Program-made: the position numbers and the translations under genes | In this document: positions 16,508 through 25,729 of the stretch, in pieces | Position numbering within the stretch: position 1 is the stretch's first letter | Layout: each line of letters opens with the position of its first letter | Notes under the pieces: model-generated | Seen by the model: the letters and a program-made list of their open reading frames with translations, nothing else | Database searches by the model: none | Told to the model about the DNA's origin: nothing | Assembly: GCF_003634315.1 (NCBI RefSeq) | Contig: NZ_RBXL01000001.1 | Span: forward strand, 4,816,501-4,880,500 | From: Thiocapsa rosea | Lineage (GTDB): Bacteria; Pseudomonadota; Gammaproteobacteria; Chromatiales; Chromatiaceae | DNA length: 64,000 bases | Direction of reading: 5' to 3'

Positions 16508-18937
16508 TCAGGAGGTCGGCGCCGTACCGGCCGGTTTGCGCTTGCGTCGGTTGCGCGAGCGGGGCTTCTTGGCGCCCTCGGCAGGCTTGTCCGCCTGGGC
16601 TTGGGCCGGCGCCGGAGTCTGCGCCGGAGTCGTGGCCTGATCCGACGCCTGAGCGGTCGGCGTGGCCTTCGGCTTTGGCTTGGACTTGCGCGGACTCGGT
16701 CCGCCTTGTCCGCCCTTCCCGCCTTGTCCGGCTTTGCCACCCTTCCCGCTCGGCTCGGCCAGCACGAAGTCGATCTTGCGATCGTCGAGATTCACGGCCG
16801 CAACCTGCACCCGCAGCGGATCGCCGAGACGGTAGACAGTGCCGGTGCGCTCGCCGTGCAGACGATGACCGATGGGGTCGAAATGGTAGAAGTCGTTGTC
16901 GAGCGCGGTGATGTGCACCAGGCCATCGACGTGAACCTCGTCGAGTTCGACGAAGATACCGAAGGAGTTGACACTGGTGATGATGCCGTCGAATTTCTCG
17001 CCGAGCTTGCCCTGCATGAACTCGCACTTGAGCCAGTCGTCGGCGTCGCGGGTCGCCTCGTCGGCGCGCCGCTCGGTGCCCGAGCAGTATTCGCCGATCT
17101 GCTGGAGTTCCATCTTGGAGTAGTCCAGGTCGGCAGCGGTCCCGCCGCGCAGGATGTGCTTGATGATCCGATGGACGACCAGATCCGGATAGCGACGGAT
17201 GGGCGAGGTAAAATGGGTGTAAGCATCGTAGGCCAAGCCGAAGTGGCCGACGTTGTCGGAGCTGTACATCGCCTGCTGCATGGAGCGCAGCAAGACGGTC
17301 TGGATCAATCCACGATCCGGGCGTTCCTTGACCATCTCGAGCAGCGTGGCATAGTCCTTGGCGGTCGGTTTCTCGCCGCCCGGGAGCTTGAGCGCCAGCT
17401 GCCCCAGGAACTCGCGCAGATCACTCAACTTCTCGGCGTTCGGCAGGTCATGGATGCGGAAGAGTGCGGGCATCTTCTTGCGCTCGAAGAGACGCGCCGC
17501 AGCCACGTTCGCGGCCAGCATGCATTCTTCGATGATCTTGTGCGCCTCGTTGCGCACCAGGGGCACCACGGCGGCGATGCGACCCTGCTCGTTGAAGACG
17601 AACTTGGTCTCGACGGTGTCGAAGTCGATGGCACCGCGCTCGGCACGCGCCTGGTGCAGTGTCTGGTAAAGGGCGTAGAGCTCGTGCAGGTGCGGCAGCA
17701 GGTCCGCGTGCTTCTCGCACAGATCGGCATCGCCGTCGATGATCATGGCGGCGACCTGATCGTAGGTCAGCCGCGCATGCGAGCGCATGACGCCCTCGAA
17801 GAAGCGGGTCCGCGTGACCTTGCCTTCCGCGTTGATGTAAAGCTCGGCGGTCATGCAGAGCCGATCGACCTGCGGGTTGAGCGAGCAGAGTCCGTTGGAG
17901 AGCACCTCCGGCAGCATCGGGACGACCCGGTCCGGGAAGTAAACCGAGTTGCCGCGCGAATAGCCCTCGGTGTCCAATGCCGTACCAGGCACCACATAGC
18001 TCGAGACGTCGGCGATGCTGACCAGCAGCTTCCAGCCCTTGGGCTTGCGCTCGCAATAGACGGCGTCGTCGAAGTCGCGTGCATCGGCCCCGTCGATCGT
18101 GACCAAGGGAATCTTGCGCAGATCGGTCCGGCCCTCCTTCGCCGCCTCCGGGACCTCGCTGCCGAGCCCGGCGATCTCGGTCTCGACGGCCTCCGGCCAC
18201 TCGATCGGCAGATCATGGGCGCGGATCGCGATGTCCGTCTCCATCCCAGGCGCCATGTGGTCGCCGAGGACCTCCAGGATCCGGCCGATCGGCTGGGTGC
18301 GCTGGGTCGGCTGATCCGTGATCTCGGCGACGACGATCTGACCCTGCTCCGCCCCCGAGATCCGGTCGCTCGGGATGATGATGTCATGGGTCAGGCGCTT
18401 GTTGTCCGGCGCGACGAAGCCGACACCACTCTCTTTGTAGAGCCGCCCGACCACGGTGCGGGTCTTACGCTCCAGGATCTCGACGACCGCACCCTCGAGA
18501 CGACCCCGTCGATCGCGCCCCGCGACACGCACGACAACGCGATCGCCGTGAAACAGCGCGCGCATCTCCTTGGGATAGAGGTAGAGGTCGTCGCCACCCT
18601 CATCCGGGCGCACGAAACCGAAACCGTCCGCGTGTCCGATGACACGACCGGCGATCAGATCGCGCCGGTTGACCAAACAGAACGCCTGGTTGCGATTCCG
18701 CACCAGTTGACCGTCGCGCACCATGGCACCGAGTCGGCGCTCCAGGGCGATCAGATCCTGCTCGTCGGTGAGTTTGAGCTCGCGGGCGACCTCGTCGGCA
18801 CCGGCCGGTGCGCCGAGGTTGGTGAGTGTTTCGAGGATGAATTCGCGACTGGGGATGGGGTTGGCGTACTTTTTCGCCTCGCGCTGGCGATGGGGGTCCG
18901 CTTCTTTGGCGGCTGTCGAATTTCGGCGTCTTGTCAC
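16508..18937 (-). CDS. rnr: Ribonuclease R
   Basis: 3'-5' processive exoribonuclease that degrades structured RNA. It reads EAKKYANPIPSREFIL near the N-terminus, as in E. coli RNase R. Helix-turn-helix, two cold-shock domains, the RNB catalytic domain (IDGADARDFDDAVY, clustered Asp) and a C-terminal S1 domain (FDGIITSVNSFGIFVELDEVHVDGLV) follow. The tail of about 80 residues is Gly/Lys- then Ala/Pro/Gln-rich and ends in a basic RSRNRRKRKP patch. GTG 18937 is chosen because family homology begins just after it. The frame is open upstream to 19084, which would overlap the tRNA on the other strand. Confidence 0.93.
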   Translation of the reverse strand: MTRRRNSTAAKEADPHRQREAKKYANPIPSREFILETLTNLGAPAGADEVARELKLTDEQDLIALERRLGAMVRDGQLVRNRNQAFCLVNRRDLIAGRVIGHADGFGFVRPDEGGDDLYLYPKEMRALFHGDRVVVRVAGRDRRGRLEGAVVEILERKTRTVVGRLYKESGVGFVAPDNKRLTHDIIIPSDRISGAEQGQIVVAEITDQPTQRTQPIGRILEVLGDHMAPGMETDIAIRAHDLPIEWPEAVETEIAGLGSEVPEAAKEGRTDLRKIPLVTIDGADARDFDDAVYCERKPKGWKLLVSIADVSSYVVPGTALDTEGYSRGNSVYFPDRVVPMLPEVLSNGLCSLNPQVDRLCMTAELYINAEGKVTRTRFFEGVMRSHARLTYDQVAAMIIDGDADLCEKHADLLPHLHELYALYQTLHQARAERGAIDFDTVETKFVFNEQGRIAAVVPLVRNEAHKIIEECMLAANVAAARLFERKKMPALFRIHDLPNAEKLSDLREFLGQLALKLPGGEKPTAKDYATLLEMVKERPDRGLIQTVLLRSMQQAMYSSDNVGHFGLAYDAYTHFTSPIRRYPDLVVHRIIKHILRGGTAADLDYSKMELQQIGEYCSGTERRADEATRDADDWLKCEFMQGKLGEKFDGIITSVNSFGIFVELDEVHVDGLVHITALDNDFYHFDPIGHRLHGERTGTVYRLGDPLRVQVAAVNLDDRKIDFVLAEPSGKGGKAGQGGKGGQGGPSPRKSKPKPKATPTAQASDQATTPAQTPAPAQAQADKPAEGAKKPRSRNRRKRKPAGTAPTS

Positions 18938-19054
18938 TTGGGCTCGTTCTGATTCGTAAAAGGTTAGTGTAGCCTTGACACCCTTCGGTTGTCTCACTAA
19001 TATTCGCGCCTTGCCACGGGGATGGCCTTCTTCAAGACATCCCCGGATCCTCAT

Positions 19055-19141
19055 GCCGAGGTGGCGGAACTGGTAGACGCGCATGGTTCAGGTCCATGTG
19101 GGCGAAAGCTCGTGGAGGTTCGAGTCCTCTCCTCGGCACCA
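19055..19141 (+). tRNA. tRNA-Leu (anticodon CAG)
   Basis: The cloverleaf can be drawn by eye. The acceptor stem is GCCGAGG/CCTCGGC. The anticodon stem is CATGG/CCATG with loop TTCAGGT (anticodon CAG). A long variable arm and T-loop GGTTCGAGTCC follow. The CCA end is encoded. Class II size (87 nt) fits leucine. Confidence 0.97.
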
Positions 19142-19283
19142 TTACATTCCGAAGTTCGAACCAGGCTCACCCCGAATGACGGGAGACCGAGCCAGCACCC
19201 GCATCTGAATCGATCGCCGCAAAGCCGGCGCTCCGCCTTCCGCATTCCCCGGACGCGGCGGCGAGACACATTGGTGCTTTCGG

Positions 19284-19640
19284 ATGACCGACTTCCTCAC
19301 CTTCGAAACCATGATCAGCCGCCATGCGCTGCTGGTGTTCTACTATCTGGGCGCCGTCGTCATGCCCGTCGCGGCCTGGCTCATGGCGCTGTACCTGATG
19401 CGCCGCTTTGAGCCGGTAGGCGATGCTTATCGCGCCGGGATGGGTCTTCTGACCGCGACGGTGCGACTGCGTTGGCGCGTGCTCGGAATCCTGCTGTTCG
19501 TCGCCGCGTTTCTCTTCATGGAGCTGATGTGGCGCATCATGTTCGAGTATCTGATCGCCTTTATGCAGATGCGAGACGCCTTAACCGCGCCCAGCGCGGT
19601 ATGTGATGTTTTTGGATGGGATCGGCCCCGGCAGACTTGA
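19284..19640 (+). CDS. DUF4282-like membrane protein with a repeat-encoded tail
   Basis: Small inner-membrane protein with two to three hydrophobic helices (ALLVFYYLGAVVMPVAAWLM; VLGILLFVAAFLFMELMWRI). FLTFETMIS at the N-terminus and the final RIMFEYLIAFMQMRDAL are like DUF4282 proteins, whose role is unknown. Family members end about here. In this copy the natural stop is gone: the dispersed repeat at 19581 is read in frame and adds about 20 residues (TAPSAVCDVFGWDRPRQT) before a TGA. The gene sits between tRNA-Leu and the methionine salvage genes. Confidence 0.75.
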   Translation: MTDFLTFETMISRHALLVFYYLGAVVMPVAAWLMALYLMRRFEPVGDAYRAGMGLLTATVRLRWRVLGILLFVAAFLFMELMWRIMFEYLIAFMQMRDALTAPSAVCDVFGWDRPRQT

Positions 19641-19773
19641 CGACCGTTGGAGTCGGCGCGGTTTAAGAGATTAAAAAATGTAGAATTCTCAACCGCGTCT
19701 CCGTGAAGGTCGGAAAAATACTTAAGCCCAACACAAAATGAAAATGGCGCATGTCGCTCTGGACGCGGTTGAG
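19581..19773. repeat. Doublet repeat, 193 bp
   Basis: Orientation: GCC-type module first (TTAACCGCGCCC...GGCGCGGTTTAA), spacer GAGATTAAAAAATG..., then the GTC-type module ending TGGACGCGGTT. It overlaps the 3' end of the DUF4282 gene and separates it from mtnC. This copy serves as the empty-site reference for the insertion at 8660. Confidence 0.9.
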
Positions 19774-19793
19774 TCGGGAGTTGAGGCCGCCGA

Positions 19794-20477
19794 TCAATCC
19801 TCGTTCGGCCGAATCCCATCGAAATCATCGACGACCGGGTGCTCGCCGAAAGGGCCGGTGACGCCTTCGCGGCGCAAGGCGATCGTCGCCATCCCGGCAT
19901 CGTGCGCGGCATCAAGCTCTTCTCGGATGTCCGAGAGGAAGAGCATCTCTCCGGGCGGCAGACCGATCTCGGAGGCGATGGCGCAGTAGGATTCACGCTC
20001 GCGTTTTCCGCCGATGCGGGTATCGAAGAAGCCGGAGAAGAGCGGCGTGAGGTCGCCGTACTCGGTGTGTCCGAACAGCAGCTTCTGGGCATGCACCGAG
20101 CCGGAGGAATAGACATAGAGCCTCAGACCGGCGCCGTGCCAATCGCGCAGGCGGCGGGCCGCATCCGCGTAGATGTGGCCCAGGAAGTCGCCGCGTGCGT
20201 AACCCTCCTCCCAGATGAGACCCTGCAACGCCTTGAGCGGCGTGATCTTGCGGTCGGTCGCGATCCAGTCGAGCATCGCGGCGATCAACGCGTCCTCGTC
20301 CATCGCTCCGCCCGCGACGGCATGCGCATCCTCGAGCAGCGCCGCCACTTGCGGATCCTCGCGATGCGCCCTCACGAAGTCGGGCAGATGCTCCGCGGCG
20401 TAAGGAAAGAGCACGTCCTTGACGAACGAGAGGCTCGAGGTGGTGCCCTCGATGTCGGTGAGGATCGCCTTGACCAT
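19794..20477 (-). CDS. mtnC: Enolase-phosphatase E1
   Basis: HAD-superfamily enzyme that enolises and dephosphorylates 2,3-diketo-5-methylthiopentyl-1-phosphate in methionine salvage. The protein has 227 residues and starts MVKAILTDIEGTTSSL, with the HAD nucleophile Asp in DIEGTT. The cap domain follows, then YVYSSGSVHAQKLLF (motif II Ser), GGKRERESY (Lys) and LFLSDIREELDAAHDAG (acidic motif). It is the third gene of the mtnB-mtnD-mtnC operon, 9 bp after mtnD. Confidence 0.95.
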   Translation of the reverse strand: MVKAILTDIEGTTSSLSFVKDVLFPYAAEHLPDFVRAHREDPQVAALLEDAHAVAGGAMDEDALIAAMLDWIATDRKITPLKALQGLIWEEGYARGDFLGHIYADAARRLRDWHGAGLRLYVYSSGSVHAQKLLFGHTEYGDLTPLFSGFFDTRIGGKRERESYCAIASEIGLPPGEMLFLSDIREELDAAHDAGMATIALRREGVTGPFGEHPVVDDFDGIRPNED

Positions 20478-20486
20478 GGGGACTGA

Positions 20487-21026
20487 TTACTCGAAGCGGG
20501 GAAAGCGCGACGCGATGTCGCTGCCGGTGAAGTTGGCGACCCAGCCCTCGGGGTTGGTGAAGAGGCGGATCGCGGTGAAGTGCGGACGCGGACCCATGTC
20601 GAACCAGTGGGTCGTGCCGTCGGGGACGCTGATGAGATCGCCCTGCTCGCAGATCACGGCGTAGACCCGGCCGTTGGTGTGCAGATAGAACAGACCGCTG
20701 CCCTCGACGAAGAAGCGCACCTCGAACTCGGTGTGGGTGTGCTCGTTGAGGAACTTCGCGCGAAGGGCCTCACGGTCGGGATGGTCCGGCGTCATGCGCA
20801 GCACGTCGACCGCGCCGAAGCCGTAGTCGGTCATCAGACGGTCGATGTCGCTGCGATAGGCGGCGATGACGTCCTCCGGCGTTGCATCCGCCGCCAGGAC
20901 GCGGTCCGCCTGCCAACGCTCGAAATTGACCCCGAGGGCGCCGAGTTCGCGCCGGATGTCGGCAAAATCGGTGAAGACCGCCTCGGGTACAGGTTGGTCT
21001 TCGGCGTGAACGCGCAGCTCGCTCAT
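20487..21026 (-). CDS. mtnD: Acireductone dioxygenase
   Basis: Metal-dependent cupin that oxidises acireductone to 2-keto-4-methylthiobutyrate and formate (iron form) in methionine salvage. The metal ligands are in [13 protein letters not shown] (HxHxxxxE) and the later TTHWFDMG His. 179 residues from ATG 21026, which overlaps the mtnB stop (ATGA). The longer frame to 21056 is not needed. Confidence 0.95.
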   Translation of the reverse strand: MSELRVHAEDQPVPEAVFTDFADIRRELGALGVNFERWQADRVLAADATPEDVIAAYRSDIDRLMTDYGFGAVDVLRMTPDHPDREALRAKFLNEHTHTEFEVRFFVEGSGLFYLHTNGRVYAVICEQGDLISVPDGTTHWFDMGPRPHFTAIRLFTNPEGWVANFTGSDIASRFPRFE

Positions 21027-21643
21027 CGGGTCATGCTCCTCGTGAGGGTTTCGCATTCGAGCAGAAACTCGAACGCCTCGATCCGCCGACGCGCGTCGGC
21101 GACGTTGCTGCCCCAGGTATAGAGGCCGTGACCGGCAATCAAGTAACCGGGCAGATTCGGCGTGCGCTCCAGCGCCCGCTCCACCTCGAGCGCGAGACGC
21201 CCGATGTCCTGGTCGTTGGCGAAAACAGGCAGCGCAAGGCGAGTCTCGTGCGTCTCGATGCCCGGCAACGCCTTCAAGACCTCGTAGTCGGACAGGGTCA
21301 AGGCATCATCCGCCAACCGAGACAGCACGGTCGCGTTGACCGAATGGGTGTGCAGCACGGCACCGATCGCCGGATCACGGCGATACAACATCAGATGCAG
21401 CTCGGTCTCCGCGGACGGGCGGCAGCCGGCGGTCAGGATGCGGCCCTCGACATCCATCGCCATGATCCCGCTCGCGTCGAGTTCGCCCTTGTGACGCCCC
21501 GATACGGTGATGGCGATGCGGCTTGCATCCAGACGCGCGGAGAGGTTGCCGGAGGTCGCCGGCAACCAGCCGCGTGAAAAACAAAAATGCCCGACGCCGA
21601 TCAGCTCGGCGGCGCGCTGTTTGAAGACCTCGGGATCGACCAT
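21023..21643 (-). CDS. mtnB: Methylthioribulose-1-phosphate dehydratase
   Basis: Class II aldolase-fold zinc enzyme that dehydrates 5-methylthioribulose-1-phosphate. Motifs: [16 protein letters not shown] at the N-terminus, the zinc-binding [13 protein letters not shown], and [17 protein letters not shown] 21643 is chosen over the TTG six codons upstream. First gene of the mtnBDC operon; the isomerase mtnA is not in the window. Confidence 0.94.
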   Translation of the reverse strand: MVDPEVFKQRAAELIGVGHFCFSRGWLPATSGNLSARLDASRIAITVSGRHKGELDASGIMAMDVEGRILTAGCRPSAETELHLMLYRRDPAIGAVLHTHSVNATVLSRLADDALTLSDYEVLKALPGIETHETRLALPVFANDQDIGRLALEVERALERTPNLPGYLIAGHGLYTWGSNVADARRRIEAFEFLLECETLTRSMTR

Positions 21644-21795
21644 CTGGGTTCCGCCGGGCAAAACCGCAATCTAAGGCAGAACGGGGATGAGGTCCAATGG
21701 TGGAAGCACAACGGACTCGACCCGCCACCATGCGGCCCGCCGGGCCGAACCGCCGAGCGGGCGCAGCGCAGACCACCGGCTCCGGTGCAAGTCTC

Positions 21796-21830
21796 GGTGG
21801 ACTTCGCTCTCGCTCGTCCACCCTACCGGC
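21796..21830. repeat. GGTGGAC...GTCCACC hairpin repeat
   Basis: GGTGGACTTCGCTCTCGCTC followed by GTCCACCCTACCGGC: a 7-bp inverted repeat with a 13-base loop. A near-identical unit occurs at 25730. It lies in the intergenic region between mtnB and the Deg protease (21644-21891). Confidence 0.75.
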
Positions 21831-21891
21831 TCGATGAACAAGCTGATGGAACCGGAACGCCGGGCGGGGAGTCCCTCCCCGCCGTACGCGG

Positions 21892-23364
21892 CTACCAGCT
21901 CAGAACCACGAATCGCTGCATATCGTCCTTACGGACCAGCAACAGGACGCGCCCGGTCTCGCGACCGGCCTTCACGGCTTGCTGAAAGTCCGCGACGCTC
22001 TTCACCCACTCGCGATTGACCTGCAGGATCAGCGTGCCCGGCTCGATGCCGGCCGCGGCGGCGATCGATCCTGGTTTGACCTCGGTGACCAGAACACCCT
22101 CGCCGGGCTGACCGCCGAACTGCTCGGCAAGCTGCGGCGTCAGGGTCTGGAGGGTGAGCCCCAGCTCCGCGCTGGTTTGGGTCGGCGCGGAGGATGCCAG
22201 CGCCTCGGCGTTCAGCGTCCCGATGGTGACGCCGAGGGTTTGGCGCTGCCCCTCGCGCACGATGGTGAGCTCCTGGCTGCTCCCCGGCGGGGTCAGTGCG
22301 ACCCGGTTACGGAAGTTGCCGACATCGGTCACGGGCTCCCCGCGATAGGCAACGATGACGTCACCCTGGCGCAGGCCGGCCTTCCCGGCGGGACTGTCTT
22401 CCGTGACCTGAGCGATCAGAATCCCCTCGCCCTGCTGCATCCCGAAGGATTCGGCCAGATCCGCGGTCAGCGGCTGGATCACGATCCCGAGGAAGCCGCG
22501 CGTCACCTCGCCTTGCTCGATCAACTGATTGGCGATGGCGTTGGCGAGGTTGATCGGGATGGCGAAGCCCACGCCCATGTAGCCGCCGCTGCGACTGAAG
22601 ATGGCGGTGTTCATGCCCACGACGGCACCGTCGAGATTGACGAGCGGTCCGCCCGAGTTCCCCGGATTGATGGCGGCGTCGGTCTGGATAAAGTCCTCGT
22701 AGTCGTTGATGCCCAGACTGGTGCGCCCGGTGGCACTGACCACGCCGACCGTCAGGGTATGACTCAGCCCGAAGGGATTGCCGATCGCGACCACCCACTC
22801 GCCGACCTCGAGCTTCGCCGAGTCGGCCATGGCGAGGGCCGGCAGGCCGCCGGTCGCGATCTCGATGACGGCCACGTCGGACTGAGGGTCGCGGCCGGTC
22901 ACCTCGGCATCGAACTCACGTCCGTCCTGAAAGGTGACGCGGATCCGCTCGGCGCCCTCGACGACGTGGTTGTTGGTCATGATGTAGGTCTTGTCGGCGA
23001 GCAGACCCGTCTGCGCGGCAAACACGAAGCCCGAGCCTTGCCCCATAGTGCGCGGCTCGCTGCGCGGTGCCTGGGGCGCTTGGCCACGCGGGAGGCCCGG
23101 AAAGCGATCGCCGAAGAAGCGTCTGAAGAACTCGTCGCCGAAGGGCAGCTCCTCGCCGAAGGGTGTCGAGAGGGGGGCTTGTGCGGTCGTCGCACGCTGG
23201 CCTTCGACGCGAATAAAGACCACGGACGGGGACACCGCACGCCCGACCGACGCGAACGCCTTGCCGGTCTCGCGCAGGCTTTCGACACCTTCGTCCAACG
23301 CCTGCGCGGGGGTGGCGAGCACCGCGACCGCCAGGCTCATCACAATCAAAATATGCCTTTTCAT
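21892..23364 (-). CDS. Periplasmic Do/DegQ-type serine protease
   Basis: HtrA-family protease/chaperone of the periplasm. Signal peptide MKRHILIVMSLAVAVLATPAQA, then the trypsin-like domain with His (TNNHVVEGA), Asp (DPQSDVAVIEI) and Ser (NPGNSGGPLVNLDG). Two PDZ domains follow (RGFLGIVIQPLTADLAESFG; ELGLTLQTLTPQLAEQFGG). Starts at ATG 23364 with GGAG five bases upstream. The total of 490 residues matches DegP/DegQ/MucD. No anti-sigma regulator gene is adjacent, so I leave the symbol blank. Confidence 0.93.
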   Translation of the reverse strand: MKRHILIVMSLAVAVLATPAQALDEGVESLRETGKAFASVGRAVSPSVVFIRVEGQRATTAQAPLSTPFGEELPFGDEFFRRFFGDRFPGLPRGQAPQAPRSEPRTMGQGSGFVFAAQTGLLADKTYIMTNNHVVEGAERIRVTFQDGREFDAEVTGRDPQSDVAVIEIATGGLPALAMADSAKLEVGEWVVAIGNPFGLSHTLTVGVVSATGRTSLGINDYEDFIQTDAAINPGNSGGPLVNLDGAVVGMNTAIFSRSGGYMGVGFAIPINLANAIANQLIEQGEVTRGFLGIVIQPLTADLAESFGMQQGEGILIAQVTEDSPAGKAGLRQGDVIVAYRGEPVTDVGNFRNRVALTPPGSSQELTIVREGQRQTLGVTIGTLNAEALASSAPTQTSAELGLTLQTLTPQLAEQFGGQPGEGVLVTEVKPGSIAAAAGIEPGTLILQVNREWVKSVADFQQAVKAGRETGRVLLLVRKDDMQRFVVLSW

Positions 23365-23490
23365 CGTTGTCTCCAATGAATGGACCTGATCACTCGAATA
23401 TGCCGGCCGAGCACACTCGTCCCGGCCTCGCTCGCCTCGGATCCAGCGACGGTGGATCGGTCGCTGCGCAACGCTCGATGATCGGCGAAC

Positions 23491-24267
23491 TCAAGACTCG
23501 GCCCAGCCGCGCCACCGGTAGACCCACCATCCAACATACTCCTTCAGGGCGCGCGTACTGTCGGACAAGGCTTCCGCGTCCGGGAGCCACCGGATGAGAT
23601 GCGCCGGCTCGGGCATCACCTCGAAATCGGTCGGCGCCGGCACGGCATCGATCCCGACCGCGCGAAAGGTCGCCAAGGCACGCGGCATGTGCAACGCCGA
23701 GGTCACCAGCAGGACGGACGCGATGCCCTCCGCGCTCAGGATCTCGGCGGTATAGAGCGCGTTCTCGCGGGTGTTTCGGCTGCGCCCCTCCAGCAGGATC
23801 GCATCGCTCGGAACGCCCAGATCGGCCAGGAAGCGCAACATCGCGTCGGCCTCGCTGAGGCGTTGGCCGACCCAGGGCATGGAGCCGCCCGAAACGATGA
23901 CGCGCGCAGCCTTCCCCGCATGATGGATCCGCGCCGCGTGCCACACCCGGTCCGAGGCCCGCCCGAGATCCGGATCCGGCCAATCGGGCGGGCCTCCACG
24001 GATGCCACCGCCGAGGACGACGACGGCATCCGCCGCCGGCAAGGCGCCGATCGGCTCATGCGCGAACCGACCTTCCAGAGACAGGCGCAACCCGTCCGAG
24101 ACGATCGGTATCGACCAGAAACCGAGCCAAAGGATCCCGACCGTCAAGGCCAGGAGTCCGGATCGACGCCAGCCCGCAATCAGGAGCGCAAGCGCCAGTA
24201 CCGCCAGGACAATGGAGAGTCCGAGCGGATAGGCGAGTTGACTGAGCAGCTTATCGAGGTAAAGCAT
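23491..24267 (-). CDS. DUF218 (YdcF/ElyC/SanA-like) membrane protein
   Basis: Two N-terminal membrane helices (LGLSIVLAVLALALLIAGW; LLALTVGILWLGFWSIPIV) followed by a periplasmic DUF218 domain: ADAVVVLGGGIRGG, ARVIVSGGSMPWVGQRLSEAD, EGRSRNTRENALYTAEIL and LLVTSALHMPRALATF. E. coli ElyC and SanA of this fold act in envelope integrity or peptidoglycan/lipid carrier metabolism; the reaction is unclear. Met 24267 is chosen because it begins the first helix. Confidence 0.88.
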   Translation of the reverse strand: MLYLDKLLSQLAYPLGLSIVLAVLALALLIAGWRRSGLLALTVGILWLGFWSIPIVSDGLRLSLEGRFAHEPIGALPAADAVVVLGGGIRGGPPDWPDPDLGRASDRVWHAARIHHAGKAARVIVSGGSMPWVGQRLSEADAMLRFLADLGVPSDAILLEGRSRNTRENALYTAEILSAEGIASVLLVTSALHMPRALATFRAVGIDAVPAPTDFEVMPEPAHLIRWLPDAEALSDSTRALKEYVGWWVYRWRGWAES

Positions 24268-24328
24268 CGGGATTGATGGCTCGGATCCTGCGGGTCCCAC
24301 GGCCGACCCGGAACCCTACTCGGGCAAC

Positions 24329-24521
24329 TAAACCGCGTCCAGAGCGAGATGCTTACTGTCGCGTGAGTTCGCCGTTGGGTGCAGCCACGGCTCTTAGCGG
24401 GGACGCGGCTCAGATATTTATATTTTTAATACTTTAAACCGCGCCGGCTCCGACAATGATCGGAGCCGACGCGGCCAAGCCAATCCAACACACTACGCAT
24501 ACCGTGTTGGGCGCGGTTTAA
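24329..24521. repeat. Doublet repeat, 193 bp
   Basis: GTC-type module first (subtype with GAGCGAGATGC... and CGGCTCTTAGCGGGG), AT-rich spacer TATTTATATTTTTAATACTT, then the GCC-type module ending GGGCGCGGTTTAA. It provides the TAA stop of the epimerase gene that starts at 24518. Confidence 0.9.
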
Positions 24522-25420
24522 ACCAGATAACCGGGAACGACGGCGTCCACATCGGTCGCCGCGATGCCGAGCCGAGCGAGTCCGTCCTCGCCACAGAGGC
24601 TGTCGATCTGAAGGGACAGATAGTTATCCGTGCTGAAGGGTTTGCCCGGAAGCTTCTCGAAGACGCGCGCCTGAAGCTGTGCGAGACGATCGCTCAGAGC
24701 GATCACTCGGACCTTGCGCCCGATGCAGCTGCCCGTGTAGGTCAGGATATCGCGCAGTGCGAAGGTCCGTGGACCGCACAGCGCATAGATCTGTCCTCGG
24801 CTTGCCGGGTCCTCAATGGCGCGCAGCATGGCGGTCGCGACATCGCCGACATAGACCGGCGCGAATCGCGCGTCGGCACAGGCCAGCGGAAAGGGTCCCG
24901 GCAGCACCTGCAGCAGCGAGGCGAAGCGATTGAAGAGTCCGTCGCCCGGCCCGAAAATAACGGACGGGCGGAACACCGTCACCGCCAATCCCTGCTCGGC
25001 CGCCGCCAAGGCCACCGCCTCGCCCCTGCCCTTGCTGCGCAGATAGTCGCTGGGACCTGCCGGGTCCGCATTCAGCGCACTCATGTGCAGGTAAGCGCCG
25101 ACACCGGCGGTGAACGCCGCGCGTGTCGTCGACTCGACCATCCCGACATGGGCCTGCTCGAAGGTGCGACCGCCCCACTCGTTGAGGATCCCGACAAGAT
25201 TCACCACGGCATCGCAGCCGGCCATCGCGTCGCACAACCCGTTCTCGTCCCACTGCTCGAGCTGCACCACCTCGCAGCCCGGAACGAGCCGAAGGTGTCG
25301 ACAGCGATGGGGATGGCGCGTCGGCACACGGGTGCGATACCCGGCGCCCGAGAGGCGATTCAAAAGATGTCGACCGACGAAACCGGTCCCCCCGATGACA
25401 CAAATGCACGGATGTCTCAT
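24518..25420 (-). CDS. NAD(P)-binding epimerase, complex I NDUFA9-like family
   Basis: Atypical short-chain dehydrogenase of 300 residues. Rossmann motif VIGGTGFVGRHLL at the N-terminus; AVVNLVGILNEWGGRTF, and DYLRSKGRGEAV (Tyr/Ser-Lys region) and FRPSVIFGPGDG are characteristic of the NDUFA9/YbjT-like group. Bacterial members are soluble and of unknown substrate. The terminal codons GGT TAT CTG GTT TAA run into the dispersed repeat, which supplies the stop. Confidence 0.85.
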   Translation of the reverse strand: MRHPCICVIGGTGFVGRHLLNRLSGAGYRTRVPTRHPHRCRHLRLVPGCEVVQLEQWDENGLCDAMAGCDAVVNLVGILNEWGGRTFEQAHVGMVESTTRAAFTAGVGAYLHMSALNADPAGPSDYLRSKGRGEAVALAAAEQGLAVTVFRPSVIFGPGDGLFNRFASLLQVLPGPFPLACADARFAPVYVGDVATAMLRAIEDPASRGQIYALCGPRTFALRDILTYTGSCIGRKVRVIALSDRLAQLQARVFEKLPGKPFSTDNYLSLQIDSLCGEDGLARLGIAATDVDAVVPGYLV

Positions 25421-25467
25421 GATGTCGTCTTGACTCGTCTGGGGCGGCTCGGCGCCCGTGGTCGGGC

Positions 25468-25552
25468 TAAACCGCGTCCCGGCGTGTCATGTGTCGCTCC
25501 GAGGCACGCTCGGCCTCGCCTCAACGTACAAACCTTGGCGAGACGCGGTTTA
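25468..25552. repeat. Single-module copy of the repeat family, 85 bp
   Basis: TAAACCGCGTCCC...CGAGACGCGGTTTAG, followed by an AT-rich tract (ACTTAAAAATCAATGAAAT) like the spacer of the doublets but with no second module. The remaining 25553-25931 has no gene and includes the second repeat class at 25730. Confidence 0.8.
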
Positions 25553-25729
25553 GGGCACTTAAAAATCAATGAAATCGATGCCTCTTCGGGTTTGACGGCG
25601 CATCGACGATGGCGACGTCGAGCGGCTTATATGCTCTGGAGATTCGCCCTCGGGCAGCGCCCGCCCGGGTGGACACGCCCTGTCGAGTGGACAAGCGTAG
25701 CGCAGTCCACCAGCGTCGGCACGGGGATA

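Noticed and set aside
16496-18952. Long antisense ORF (818 codons) opposite rnr
   Set aside because: Shadow of the high-GC codon structure of rnr; no domain, no ribosome site, and rnr is clearly the real gene.
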